Assembly (NCBI RefSeq): GCF_900143095.1
Contig: NZ_FRDA01000008.1
Coordinates: 124,001-188,000, forward strand
Direction: 5' to 3'
Source of the DNA: Pseudomonas asturiensis
GTDB taxonomy: Bacteria > Pseudomonadota > Gammaproteobacteria > Pseudomonadales > Pseudomonadaceae
DNA length: 64,000 bases
Made by a program: the position numbers and the translations under genes. The notes under the pieces were generated by a model. That model saw nothing but the letters and a program-made list of their open reading frames with translations, did not search any database and had not been told where the DNA came from. Numbering within the stretch: the first letter of the stretch is position 1; each line of letters begins with the position of its first letter. Shown here one piece after another: positions 13,144-21,306 of the stretch.

Positions 13144-13515
13144 ATGCGCCGACTTCTCTCTGCCTGCAGCCTGTTGACGTTACTGGCCGGCTGCTCCAGC
13201 AACAGCCTCATCGACCCCCACGGTTACGATGAAACCGGGCGTGCTTCGTATTACGGCTCCCGGCATCACGGCAACCGTACCGCCAGTGGCGAACCCTTCG
13301 ACCAGAACGCCCTGACCGCCGCTCACCGGCAGTTGCCATTTGGCACGCGCGTCAAAGTGACCAATCTCGACAACGACAGATACGTCGTCGTGCGCATCAA
13401 TGATCGCGGCCCTCACACGCGAGGCCGATTGATCGATGTCTCTCGCAAGGCGGCTGAACAACTGGGTATGCTGCGTAGCGGCACCGCCCCTGTACGCCTT
13501 CAGGCCCTCGACTAA
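13144..13515 (+). CDS. RlpA-like lipoprotein (double-psi beta-barrel)
   Basis: RlpA-family proteins are outer-membrane lipoproteins that act on, or bind, peptidoglycan. The ATG at 13144 gives 123 residues starting with a lipoprotein signal MRRLLSACSLLTLLAGC, lipobox LAGC with lipidated Cys17. The barrel follows (ASYYGSRHHGNRTASGE, then VRINDRGPHTRGRLIDVS), including the conserved Asp of NDRGP. It lacks the SPOR domain of classical RlpA, so septal targeting through denuded glycan is not expected. Whether it has lytic transglycosylase activity cannot be told from sequence. Confidence 0.88.
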   Translation: MRRLLSACSLLTLLAGCSSNSLIDPHGYDETGRASYYGSRHHGNRTASGEPFDQNALTAAHRQLPFGTRVKVTNLDNDRYVVVRINDRGPHTRGRLIDVSRKAAEQLGMLRSGTAPVRLQALD

Positions 13516-13526
13516 GGACGCCCTCG

Positions 13527-14600
13527 ATTCTCCAGCTCTCGACACTGCCCGCCCCTGCCCTGATCCAGATGGTCTGCGGCCTTCTCTTGCTATTGGTCGG
13601 CGCAGAGCTGTCGGTTCGGTCGGCCGTGCACCTCGCGGCCCTGTTCAAGGTCAGACCCCTGATCATCGGCCTGACCGTCGTGGCAATGGGCACCAGCGCG
13701 CCGCAGATGGCCGTCAGTCTGCAGGCGGCCTTCTCGGACAACACCGACATCGCGGTGGGCAGCGTGATCGGCGGCAACATCTTCAATGTGCTGGTGATTC
13801 TGGGGCTGTGCGCCCTGATCATTCCGCTGCGGGTGGCCCGGCAGGTGCTGCGCGTGGACATCCCGCTGATGATCGCGGCCTGCCTGCTGGTTATTGGTCT
13901 GTCGTGGACCGGCGAGCTCAGCAAGTTCGATGGCGTGCTGCTGCTGGCCGCCATGCTGGCCTGCCTGTTTGTTGTCATCCGCCAGGGTGGACAGGTGCCA
14001 CGCCATGGTGATGCAACCACCACCGAAAAACCCCGCAGCCTGATGCGCATCGCGTTGCTGGCGGCAGGTTTGCTGCTGCTGACGGCGGGTGGGCAGTTGC
14101 TGGTGGATGCCTCGGTGGTGATCGCGATCAACCTGGGGCTGTCCGAGCGCATCATCGGCCTGACCGTTATCGCCATCGGCACCTCACTGCCCGCCTTGAT
14201 GACCTCGCTGATTGCAGCTTTGCGTGGCGAGCGCGACATCGCCGTCGGCAATGTGATCGGCAGCAACCTGTTCAACCTGTTGGGCGTGCTGGGGTTAACC
14301 GCGCTGATTGCGCCGGTACCGCTGACCATCTCACCCAATGCACTGGTCTTCGACTTGCCGATCATGTTGGGCGTCGCGGTACTCTGCGTGCCCCTGTTCT
14401 ATTCCGGCTACCGGATAGACCGCATCGAAGGCCTGTTTCTGTTGTCGCTTTACCTGACCTACGGCCTGCACATCGTGTCGATCAGCTCCGGCATGCTGCT
14501 GGCCGAGCGCCTGGAAGGCATGATGCTCAGGTTCATCCTGCCGCTGCTGGGCGTGATCGTTGCCTTTGGCACCGTGCGCGCCTGGCGAAGACAACACTGA
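13527..14600 (+). CDS. Calcium/sodium antiporter-like CaCA family exchanger
   Basis: Members exchange Ca2+ for Na+, K+ or H+ across the inner membrane. The protein has about ten hydrophobic segments and the two inverted alpha-repeats (DIAVGSVIGGNIFN near residue 75 and DIAVGNVIGSNLFN near residue 240). In both GTS-x-P-E motifs the ion-coordinating Glu is replaced: GTSAPQ (CAG at 13704) and GTSLPA (GCC at 14193). The first ATG in frame is 13569 (343 residues) but would cut into the first helix and has no clear ribosome-binding site. The ATT at 13527 lies 8 bases after AAGGA and adds ILQLSTLPAPALIQ; I list it as the tentative start. Cation specificity is uncertain. Confidence 0.8.
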   Translation: MLQLSTLPAPALIQMVCGLLLLLVGAELSVRSAVHLAALFKVRPLIIGLTVVAMGTSAPQMAVSLQAAFSDNTDIAVGSVIGGNIFNVLVILGLCALIIPLRVARQVLRVDIPLMIAACLLVIGLSWTGELSKFDGVLLLAAMLACLFVVIRQGGQVPRHGDATTTEKPRSLMRIALLAAGLLLLTAGGQLLVDASVVIAINLGLSERIIGLTVIAIGTSLPALMTSLIAALRGERDIAVGNVIGSNLFNLLGVLGLTALIAPVPLTISPNALVFDLPIMLGVAVLCVPLFYSGYRIDRIEGLFLLSLYLTYGLHIVSISSGMLLAERLEGMMLRFILPLLGVIVAFGTVRAWRRQH

Positions 14601-14644
14601 CGGCCATTCGAAACGCCCGACCACTAAGCCTGAGGAGAAATGCC

Positions 14645-15028
14645 ATGACAGACAAAACCATCAGCAATGGCGAACAGATTCGTCGCCAGGTGATGGGCGA
14701 TGCCTATGTGGACCGCGCACTGGGCAACGCCACCGACTTCAGCCAGCCGTTGCAGGATTTCGTCAACGAACACGCATGGGGCAGCGTCTGGAGCCGCGAG
14801 GGCTTGCCTCTGAAAACCCGTAGCCTCATTACTCTGGCCACCCTGACCGCACTCAAATGCTCTCAGGAGCTCAAGGGCCATGTGCGCGGCGCGCTGAACA
14901 ATGGCTGCACGGTGGAAGAAATCCGCGAAGCGCTGCTGCATTGCGCAGTGTATGCAGGCGTACCGGCCGCCATCGAGGCGTTTCGTGCAGCGCAGGAAGT
15001 GATCGACAGCTACGTGACGCCAGACTGA
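14645..15028 (+). CDS. Carboxymuconolactone decarboxylase family protein
   Basis: A 127-residue all-helical protein of the PcaC-like branch. The family signature LITLATLTALKCSQELKGHV and the C-terminal helix EIREALLHCAVYAGVPAA are present. It lacks the CxxC pair of AhpD peroxidase relatives, so a decarboxylase-like role is more likely than a peroxidatic one. No other beta-ketoadipate pathway gene is nearby, so true 4-carboxymuconolactone decarboxylation is unproven. The start is preceded by GAGGAGAAATGCC. Confidence 0.88.
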   Translation: MTDKTISNGEQIRRQVMGDAYVDRALGNATDFSQPLQDFVNEHAWGSVWSREGLPLKTRSLITLATLTALKCSQELKGHVRGALNNGCTVEEIREALLHCAVYAGVPAAIEAFRAAQEVIDSYVTPD

Positions 15029-15385
15029 GACCTGGCTACATGGGACAGTAGTCAGTCTGATGACACAGTTGCCACCCTTCGAGTGGCAACTGCATTCATT
15101 CCGCACAAGGGACAGGCCGCTCAGAACAACCCAGGCGTGCCTGCCTCGCTACCGCGCACTGACGGACGTGTTCGACCACATTAAAAGCTGATGTTTAAAG
15201 CCGTGGCTCGCCGCCTGATAGTAGCTAATAGCAAACCATGATCAACAGGTCCCGCCGCCCACGATTACGGTTCTCGCTCCTTCCCTGTGCGCTATCTTTA
15301 CCCAGAACTACTCTGACGCCATCGGAAGGTGTTGCGAGTGGGGGGCTGGCCATACCGGCGGCCTTGAGCAACGACCCGGAGCGAT
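15029..15385. other. Intergenic region with a 10-bp stem hairpin
   Basis: 357 bases without a convincing gene. A hairpin at 15066-15092 pairs CAGTTGCCAC with GTGGCAACTG around a seven-base loop, 37 bases after the decarboxylase-like gene; only scattered T follows, so it is a weak terminator candidate. A possible 100-codon reading at 15238-15540 has atypical composition and overlaps the better-supported small ORF at 15386. AT content rises from about 15200, marking the entry into the regulator/EptA block. Confidence 0.5.
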
Positions 15386-15547
15386 ATGGACGTCAGACAC
15401 AGCCTCATCAAAAGAATCGTCATTGTGTTCGCGCGGATGATTGCGTTCATAGCCGTCATTCTTGTCGCTGCGCTCGTTGCGATCTTTCACGGGGTTTTAC
15501 CGCCAGGTGCCCGGTGGATGCCGATTCTCAATGGATTTGATGGATAA
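15386..15547 (+). CDS. Small single-pass membrane protein upstream of the response regulator
   Basis: A 53-codon ORF (MDVRHSLIKRIVIVFARM at the start) begins 5 bases after CGGAG and ends 15 bases before the response-regulator ATG. The product has a basic N-terminus and one strong hydrophobic helix (about residues 10-36, including IAFIAVILVAALVAIF), then a short tail. I do not recognise a family. It could be the remnant N-terminus of a sensor kinase that normally accompanies such a regulator, or a genuine small membrane protein. Ribosome-binding site and spacing favour translation; function is unknown. Confidence 0.5.
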   Translation: MDVRHSLIKRIVIVFARMIAFIAVILVAALVAIFHGVLPPGARWMPILNGFDG

Positions 15548-15562
15548 TATTAAGGCACCGTA

Positions 15563-16237
15563 ATGGATATTTTAGTTATTGAGGATCACCCCGACATCCA
15601 CGACAACCTGGTGGAATACTTTGAACTAAAAGGGCACACCGTAAAGGGCGCACTTGACGGTTTAAGCGGGCTGCACCTGGCGGCCACCCAGAAGTTCGAC
15701 GCAATCATTCTCGATATCATGCTGCCGGGCATTGATGGCAACCAGATATGTCGAAGCCTGCGTCAATACGCCAAGACTGAAGTCGCGATTATCATGCTCA
15801 GTGCCCGCGACGAGCTTGAAGATCGTCTGGCAGGTTTCAGCGTGGGCACTGACGATTACATTACGAAACCGTTTGCCATGTCGGAAGTCCTTGCCAGGGT
15901 CGAAGCAGTCGTCGCCCGCAGTCAACGAAGGAATAACCGAATCATGGTCGTTGCAGACCTGACGTTTGACCTGGACACCTGGGAGGTTTCCCGAAGCGGC
16001 AAGCGCCTCAAACTCAACCCTGCCAGCATGAAGTTGCTGGAGTTATTAATGCGCAAAAGTCCTGACCTCGTAAAACGCGCAGAACTTGAAGATGTCGTTT
16101 GGGGGCGAGACGCGCCCAACAGTGACAGTTTGCGCAGCACTATCCATATCCTGAGACGTACATTGCACAGCGGTTTTGATGCGCCCTTGCTGCACACCGT
16201 CCATGGACTTGGTTATAAACTCAGCCAGGCGGAATAG
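15563..16237 (+). CDS. OmpR/PhoB-family response regulator (orphan)
   Basis: A 224-residue two-domain regulator. The receiver has the acidic pair ED at residues 7-8, phospho-acceptor Asp51 (IILDIMLPG), and Lys102 in DDYITKPF. The C-terminal winged helix (about residues 125-222) ends with the typical LRSTIHILRRTL and HTVHGLGYKLS. No histidine kinase gene is present on either side, only the small membrane ORF upstream. The neighbouring lipid A and LPS genes suggest an envelope-stress regulon, which is inference. Confidence 0.93.
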   Translation: MDILVIEDHPDIHDNLVEYFELKGHTVKGALDGLSGLHLAATQKFDAIILDIMLPGIDGNQICRSLRQYAKTEVAIIMLSARDELEDRLAGFSVGTDDYITKPFAMSEVLARVEAVVARSQRRNNRIMVVADLTFDLDTWEVSRSGKRLKLNPASMKLLELLMRKSPDLVKRAELEDVVWGRDAPNSDSLRSTIHILRRTLHSGFDAPLLHTVHGLGYKLSQAE

Positions 16238-16329
16238 TACGTTCCAGGGCAACATGGTTTTCACGATCACTTGACTCAGTCACAACGCGGATCGCTCTAT
16301 TTTTTGCTCATGAACACCCGGAGAGCGTC

Positions 16330-17010
16330 ATGAGCAGCCCAGTCAGACTCAAGTTTTCTGAACCTTACGATCAGGACCCTGCAGAGCAGTATTTCCTGAA
16401 ACACCACGCCACGCTCGCCGGTCGCCTGTCCCACTTGCGGGATGAGCACATGGTGCGCAAAGCACTCAAGCGAGCGGGAGATCCAGGTTTGGTACTGGAT
16501 CTGCCCTGCGGCGCAGGCAGGTTCTGGCCTGTGCTGTCAGAAAAGAAAAGTCGAATCATCGTAGGGGCAGATCACTCGGCAGACATGTTGAGCACTGCCT
16601 GTTCGCTTCAGGACCCGGACATCGTCAAGCGCGTCAAACCGCTGCAGACATCCGCGTTCAATATTTCGCTGCCCAATAACTCGGTGGATACCATTTTCAG
16701 CATGCGCCTGTTTCACCACGTGGGCGAGGCCGAAAACCGTATGACGATGCTCAGAGAGTTTCACCGCGTTACCCGAGAGACCGTCATTCTTTCACTGTGG
16801 GTCGATGGCAACTACAAATCCTGGAGGCGTAAACGCCAAGAGGTTGCTCGCAAGGAACAGGGTGAGCACGGTGAGAACCAAAATCGGTTTGTACTGAATC
16901 GCGCGACTGCAGAAGCGGAATTTGTTTCGGCGGGGTTCGTCATTGAGGAACGTATTGATTTCATACCGTTCTACGCGATGTGGCGGGTCTACGTGCTGAG
17001 CAAGCTGTAA
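16330..17010 (+). CDS. Class I SAM-dependent methyltransferase
   Basis: The 226-residue protein has the Rossmann SAM-binding motif I VLDLPCGAGRF near residue 55, an acidic residue after the second strand (GADHSADML near residue 80) and the post-motif NNSVDTIFSMRLFHHV near residue 116. This is the arrangement of Methyltransf_11-type enzymes that act on small molecules or lipids; the substrate is not shown. The start follows CCGGAGAGCGTC. The stretch AWRRKRQ-like basic segment around residue 160 may contact an anionic substrate or membrane (inference). Confidence 0.85.
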   Translation: MSSPVRLKFSEPYDQDPAEQYFLKHHATLAGRLSHLRDEHMVRKALKRAGDPGLVLDLPCGAGRFWPVLSEKKSRIIVGADHSADMLSTACSLQDPDIVKRVKPLQTSAFNISLPNNSVDTIFSMRLFHHVGEAENRMTMLREFHRVTRETVILSLWVDGNYKSWRRKRQEVARKEQGEHGENQNRFVLNRATAEAEFVSAGFVIEERIDFIPFYAMWRVYVLSKL

Positions 17011-17021
17011 CGGATGCCAGT

Positions 17022-17041
17022 GGCACCGCTTGTGCGGTGCC
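17022..17041. terminator. Perfect 8-bp hairpin between convergent genes
   Basis: GGCACCGC and GCGGTGCC pair perfectly around a TTGT loop, 11 bases after the methyltransferase stop. No T tract follows on the plus strand, so it is at best a weak or factor-assisted terminator for the methyltransferase and the convergent phosphatase gene. Confidence 0.4.
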
Positions 17042-17130
17042 GGATTGTGTATAAGAAAGGTTTTCCTGCTGACACAACAGTAACTCTACACGCGTTGACC
17101 AAACGTCAGACAGCGCCCAATGAGCAATTA

Positions 17131-17817
17131 TTATTTCAACTGCTCGTGAGTCAGGCTCTTCCATTGCACTGCATTCAGTGAACCGAGAATCCTGGGTATC
17201 GCCTGACCGTCCATTTTCACAAAAAATGCTTCAGTGTATTCACTGGATCGCTCACCGGCAGGCACCCCCATTGTTCGCTCAAAATGATCGATGCAACCGC
17301 TGTGCGTGATCAGCACCAGGTTTTCACCTCGTGCTTTGTGGCCGACGACCTCATCCTTGAAGTGGCTGTTGCATTCACCCACCCAGTCCTGAGCGACCAC
17401 AGCTTGTCCGGCGACGTAACGCGCCGTCTGCTGTGTGCGGGTTGAAGGGCTGGCGATCATGCTGGCCCGCTCAAGCCCCAACCGTTGCAGACCCGCGCCG
17501 ACATCAGAGGCCATATGGCTGCCGTTCACCGTAATGCCGTCAGCGTTGCCGAGACAGCGATTGGCAGACCGGTCGCAACGTTCTGCGTGCCTGATCATGA
17601 CCACCACATCGCCATGCTTCCACTGCTCGACAAGCCCCGAGCTGACCAGGTTTTTGCCGCTGCCAAGGTCTACAACACGGGCGGTGGTCAGGTACCAGAT
17701 CAAGGTGGTGGCGAGCATTAAAGAACAGACAGCGATCACTGTGTGCCAGCTGAAGAGGCGAACCGGGCCAACGCGAATGTTGAGCTCGCCCAGATCCTGA
17801 ATAAAAGTATGTGCCAT
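17131..17817 (-). CDS. Membrane-anchored histidine phosphatase (Ais/PmrG-like)
   Basis: The start at 17817 (MAHTFIQDLGELNIRVG) is preceded by AGGAG at 7 bases and gives 228 residues; the GTG at 17838 lacks a site. A signal-anchor helix (about residues 28-46) puts the catalytic domain in the periplasm. The histidine-phosphatase signature MIRHAERCD follows near residue 74-82 and the second active-site His lies in LVLITHSGCIDHF. Ais/PmrG enzymes remove phosphate from LPS core heptose. The neighbour eptA supports a lipopolysaccharide role here, but the phosphate donor is inferred, not shown. Confidence 0.8.
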   Translation of the reverse strand: MAHTFIQDLGELNIRVGPVRLFSWHTVIAVCSLMLATTLIWYLTTARVVDLGSGKNLVSSGLVEQWKHGDVVVMIRHAERCDRSANRCLGNADGITVNGSHMASDVGAGLQRLGLERASMIASPSTRTQQTARYVAGQAVVAQDWVGECNSHFKDEVVGHKARGENLVLITHSGCIDHFERTMGVPAGERSSEYTEAFFVKMDGQAIPRILGSLNAVQWKSLTHEQLK

Positions 17818-18135
17818 GTGAATGCTCCTGTTGGTCACCGTGATGCCGCTTAGTGCACGTGAAGCCTCGCTTCACAACATGAGCCTGAACATAAAGTTAC
17901 TGCCGTGGCAGAGCAGTGAAGAAGATGTCAAAAATTAGTCGGCGACAAGAAGCACCCCAGAAAAAAGACGGGATCACCTTATTTGAAAAACAACGAAGAT
18001 GAGCGCCGCACTGCTCGACCTTTTATCACCACCTTTTTCACATAAATTTTATAATCCGCACCCTACAGTTCGCAGCCTTGCCGCAGCCACTCTCGCGCTG
18101 CCCAATAGTTGCTTACTGACGTCAGGAAGACCGGC
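17818..18135. promoter_or_regulatory. Divergent region with a TATAAT element for eptA
   Basis: This 318-base AT-rich space separates the phosphatase (minus) and eptA (plus). A perfect TATAAT lies at 18050-18055, about 80 bases before the eptA ATG. The region 17 bases upstream has no good TTGACA match, the pattern expected of an activator-dependent promoter; the orphan regulator at 15563 is a candidate but no operator repeat could be assigned. Confidence 0.45.
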
Positions 18136-19785
18136 ATGTGGAAGATCAAAGCAGCTCGCCCCGAGCTTGCGATTATGCTCGCCAGTGTGTTTTTGTTGCT
18201 GGCGTTTAACACGACGTTATGGCAACACCTGTTCGACATTACCGACAACCATGACGGAAATACCGTACTGCGTGTCGCATTCGGCCTTATCGTGCTGTGT
18301 ATTTTTAATGGTGTACTCACGTTATTTGCGTTTAAAAGAGTCCTCAAACCTCTGCTGACGGTCGTGTTTATTCTGAGCGCAGCGGTTTCATACTTCATGA
18401 GCCAGTATGGCGTGTTGATCGATGTCGGCATGTTCAGAAACGTGGCCGAAACCAACATCACCGAAGCTCAAGGACTGCTGTCTCTCAAACTTGTCGCCTA
18501 CCTTGTCCTGCTGGGGATAGTGCCTTCCGTCGTGCTGTGGAAAACCCCGATCAACTACAGGCGCTGGCACAGAGAGTTGCTCAGCAAAGCCATCGTCCTC
18601 GCAGGCTGCGGTTTTGTGATGGGTTCGATGGCCCTGCTCAATTATCAGGGGTTGTCATCGCTTCTTCGCAATCACCATGAATTGCGATTGATGGTGGTTC
18701 CCAGCAATTACATGGGCGCCTCCATCAGCTACCTGCGTGAGAAGGTGATCTCCGCCCGGAAGCCGTTTTCAACCGTCGCTGAGGACGCAACGCTGAGCAA
18801 CGCCTGGGCGCAGCATCCGCGTAAATCCCTGACGGTCCTGGTCGTCGGCGAAAGCGCACGGGCCGATAATTTCGGGCTGCTTGGCTACACCCGAGACACA
18901 ACACCCGAACTGCGCAGCCAACCGGGCGTGATTGCATTCAGCGACATGCAATCCTGCGGCACCGAGACAGCGGTATCGGTACCGTGCATGTTCTCGAACA
19001 TGGGCCGAAAAAACTACAATCCAACCACCGCCAAGAATCAGGAAGGGTTGCTTGATGTGCTCAAACGGGCTGGCGTGGATGTCATTTGGCGAGACAACCA
19101 GTCAGGCTGTAAAGGAACCTGCGACCGTGTGACGTTTGAAAATGTCAGCAATCTCAAGGACCCTGCGTTGTGCAGGGATAACGAGTGCAGCGACGAAATT
19201 CTGTTGCAAGGCCTGCAAGCGCGCATCGACCACCTTGAGAAGGACACCGTACTGGTACTTCATCAAATGGGGAGTCACGGCCCCGAGTACTACAAACGTT
19301 ACCCAAAGCAGTTTGAGAAATTCACACCGATTTGCGAGAGCAATGCGCTTAATAACTGCTCGCGAGAAAGCATCATCAACAGTTACGACAACACCGTGGC
19401 GTATACAGACCATGTGTTGGCCAGCCTGATTAAGCTATTGCGCAGCAATCAGGAAAAGGTCGACACCGCCATGGTGTATCTCTCGGATCATGGCGAGTCA
19501 TTGGGAGAGTACAACCTGTTCCTGCATGGCACACCCTATATGCTGGCGCCGATGCAACAAAAGCATGTGCCGATGATTGTCTGGTTCTCTGAAAACTATC
19601 AGACGTCGTTCGATATCGACTCCGCCTGCCTGGAAAAGAAACGCGATTCAGCACTGAGCCAGGACAACCTGTTTCACTCCATGTTGGGCTTACTTCGGGT
19701 CGACACCCAGGCCTACGATCCGGCGCTGGATATGTTTGCAGGCTGCCGAAGTCCCGTCGAAGGCGGAGCGTTGGCAAAGCAATAA
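18136..19785 (+). CDS. eptA: Phosphoethanolamine transferase EptA (lipid A modification)
   Basis: EptA transfers phosphoethanolamine from phosphatidylethanolamine to lipid A in the periplasm and lowers binding of cationic peptides. The ATG at 18136 follows AGGAAG at 6 bases and gives 549 residues; the TTG at 18109 is less likely. Five membrane helices occupy residues about 10-170. The sulfatase-like domain then shows the zinc ligand Glu239 (VVGESARADN), nucleophile Thr276 (SCGTETAVSVPCMF) and LSDHGESLGEYNLFLHG. The paired cysteines typical of the periplasmic domain (CKGTC, CRDNEC) are present. It flanks an Ais-like phosphatase and the ugd operon. Confidence 0.95.
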   Translation: MWKIKAARPELAIMLASVFLLLAFNTTLWQHLFDITDNHDGNTVLRVAFGLIVLCIFNGVLTLFAFKRVLKPLLTVVFILSAAVSYFMSQYGVLIDVGMFRNVAETNITEAQGLLSLKLVAYLVLLGIVPSVVLWKTPINYRRWHRELLSKAIVLAGCGFVMGSMALLNYQGLSSLLRNHHELRLMVVPSNYMGASISYLREKVISARKPFSTVAEDATLSNAWAQHPRKSLTVLVVGESARADNFGLLGYTRDTTPELRSQPGVIAFSDMQSCGTETAVSVPCMFSNMGRKNYNPTTAKNQEGLLDVLKRAGVDVIWRDNQSGCKGTCDRVTFENVSNLKDPALCRDNECSDEILLQGLQARIDHLEKDTVLVLHQMGSHGPEYYKRYPKQFEKFTPICESNALNNCSRESIINSYDNTVAYTDHVLASLIKLLRSNQEKVDTAMVYLSDHGESLGEYNLFLHGTPYMLAPMQQKHVPMIVWFSENYQTSFDIDSACLEKKRDSALSQDNLFHSMLGLLRVDTQAYDPALDMFAGCRSPVEGGALAKQ

Positions 19786-19800
19786 CATCGTTAATCCCCC

Positions 19801-19820
19801 CTCGCCTGGCCTCAGGCGAG
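19801..19820. terminator. Perfect 8-bp hairpin downstream of eptA
   Basis: CTCGCCTG pairs with CAGGCGAG around GCCT, 15 bases after the eptA stop. It has no T tract, so intrinsic termination is uncertain. Its design (8-bp stem, 4-base loop, no U run) matches the hairpin at 17022-17041. Confidence 0.4.
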
Positions 19821-19977
19821 ATGGCGTGCTCAAGAATCAACGCCTCAGCCCTTATATGACAAACACAGTCATCGTTTCTTAACACATTTATGACATTTAT
19901 CTTGCGCTACGTGTCCGGCATGTGTTCGGGCATTAAAAAACCAGGCTCATGATTCATGAGAGCACAGGGAGCAGCAC

Positions 19978-21306
19978 ATGAAAGTGACCGTGTTCGGAAC
20001 TGGCTACGTGGGGCTGACACAAGCCGCCTGCCTCGCGAAAGTGGGCCACACCGTCTGTTGCATGGATGTCGACGAGAAACGTATCGAAGCGCTACGTGAC
20101 GGCCTGTGCCCAATCTTTGAACCCGGCCTTGAAGAACTGTTGCGAAACGGGCTGGACTGCCAGCGTTTGCATTTCACTACGGACGTTGCCAAAGCCAGCC
20201 GCTTTGCCGAGTTGGTGTTCATCGCGGTAGGTACACCGCCGCAGGCGGACGGCAAAGCGGATCTGAGCCAGGTGTTTGCTGTACTGCGCTCCCTGCTGGG
20301 GCACGCTGACGGTGCTCGTCTGATCGTCAACAAATCCACTTCACCTGTCGGGACGGTGGACCGTTTACTGGCCGAAATCGCTGCCAGCCCGCGACGTGAT
20401 GACGGCTTCGAAGTGATCAGCAACCCGGAATTTTTCAAGGAAGGCTCTGCTGTCAGTGATTGCCTGCGTCCAGACCGGATTATCGTCGGCGGGGCCAGTC
20501 AGGCAGCGCTGGAGCTCATGCGTGAGCTGTATCAACCCTTCAGCCGCAACCGTGAAAAGTTTGTGGTCATGGATGCCCGTAGTGCTGAGCTGACCAAGTA
20601 CGCGGCCAACTGTCTGCTGGCGACCAAGATCTCTTTCATCAATGAACTGGCCAATCTGGCTGAGCGGGTTGATGCAGACATTGAGCAGGTTCGCCTGGGC
20701 ATCGGCTCAGATCCGCGCATCGGATACGACTTTATCTACCCTGGCTGCGGCTTCGGCGGATCGTGCTTTCCCAAGGATCTTCAGGCGTTGATCGGCACCG
20801 CCGAAGAACACGGTATCGAGACGTCACTTCTCAACGCCGTGGAACAGGTCAACCGCCGCCAAAAAAACCGTCTGTTCGAGAAAATCCGCTCGCATTACCA
20901 CGGCGAACTCAAGGGCAAGGTGTTTGCTATCTGGGGACTGGCGTTCAAACCCGACACCGACGATATCCGCGAGGCCTCCAGCCACGCCTTGCTGGAAGCA
21001 CTGTGGGCCTCAGGTGCCCAGGTTCAGGCCCACGACCCGCAGGCGATGCAAGCCATGAGTCGCCATTACGGCGAGCGTGAGGACATGAAGCTGGTGGACT
21101 GCAAGGAACAGGCGCTTGAAGGAGCGGACGCATTGGTGGTGGTGACCGAGTGGCAGGACTACCGCGTTCTGAATCTGGGCCAACTCGGCAAGACACTGCG
21201 TGATCGGGCGGTTTTCGATGGCCGCAACCTGTTCGATCCAACGCAATTGCAGGAAGCGGGCTTTGCATACTATGGCATCGGGCGCGGCCAGAGGGCCCAC
21301 CCATGA
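19978..21306 (+). CDS. ugd: UDP-glucose 6-dehydrogenase
   Basis: Ugd oxidises UDP-glucose to UDP-glucuronate with two NAD+. The 442-residue protein has the N-terminal Rossmann motif FGTGYVGLTQA (residues 5-15), the catalytic Cys motif GCGFGGSCFPKD near residue 260 and the C-terminal UDP-binding domain (FKPDTDDIREA). It opens a tightly packed six-gene operon; its TGA overlaps the next ATG (ATGA). The 5' region 19821-19977 is AT-rich and probably carries the operon promoter. The product UDP-GlcA is the substrate for the next gene. Confidence 0.97.
   Translation: MKVTVFGTGYVGLTQAACLAKVGHTVCCMDVDEKRIEALRDGLCPIFEPGLEELLRNGLDCQRLHFTTDVAKASRFAELVFIAVGTPPQADGKADLSQVFAVLRSLLGHADGARLIVNKSTSPVGTVDRLLAEIAASPRRDDGFEVISNPEFFKEGSAVSDCLRPDRIIVGGASQAALELMRELYQPFSRNREKFVVMDARSAELTKYAANCLLATKISFINELANLAERVDADIEQVRLGIGSDPRIGYDFIYPGCGFGGSCFPKDLQALIGTAEEHGIETSLLNAVEQVNRRQKNRLFEKIRSHYHGELKGKVFAIWGLAFKPDTDDIREASSHALLEALWASGAQVQAHDPQAMQAMSRHYGEREDMKLVDCKEQALEGADALVVVTEWQDYRVLNLGQLGKTLRDRAVFDGRNLFDPTQLQEAGFAYYGIGRGQRAHP

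Noticed and set aside
17022..17041. Riboswitch or CRISPR-like element in the hairpins at 15066, 17022 and 19801
   Set aside because: Single, short perfect stems without repeats or conserved aptamer context; best read as weak terminators.
18109..18135. TTG start for EptA nine codons upstream
   Set aside because: The ATG at 18136 has AGGAAG at the right distance; the TTG has no site.
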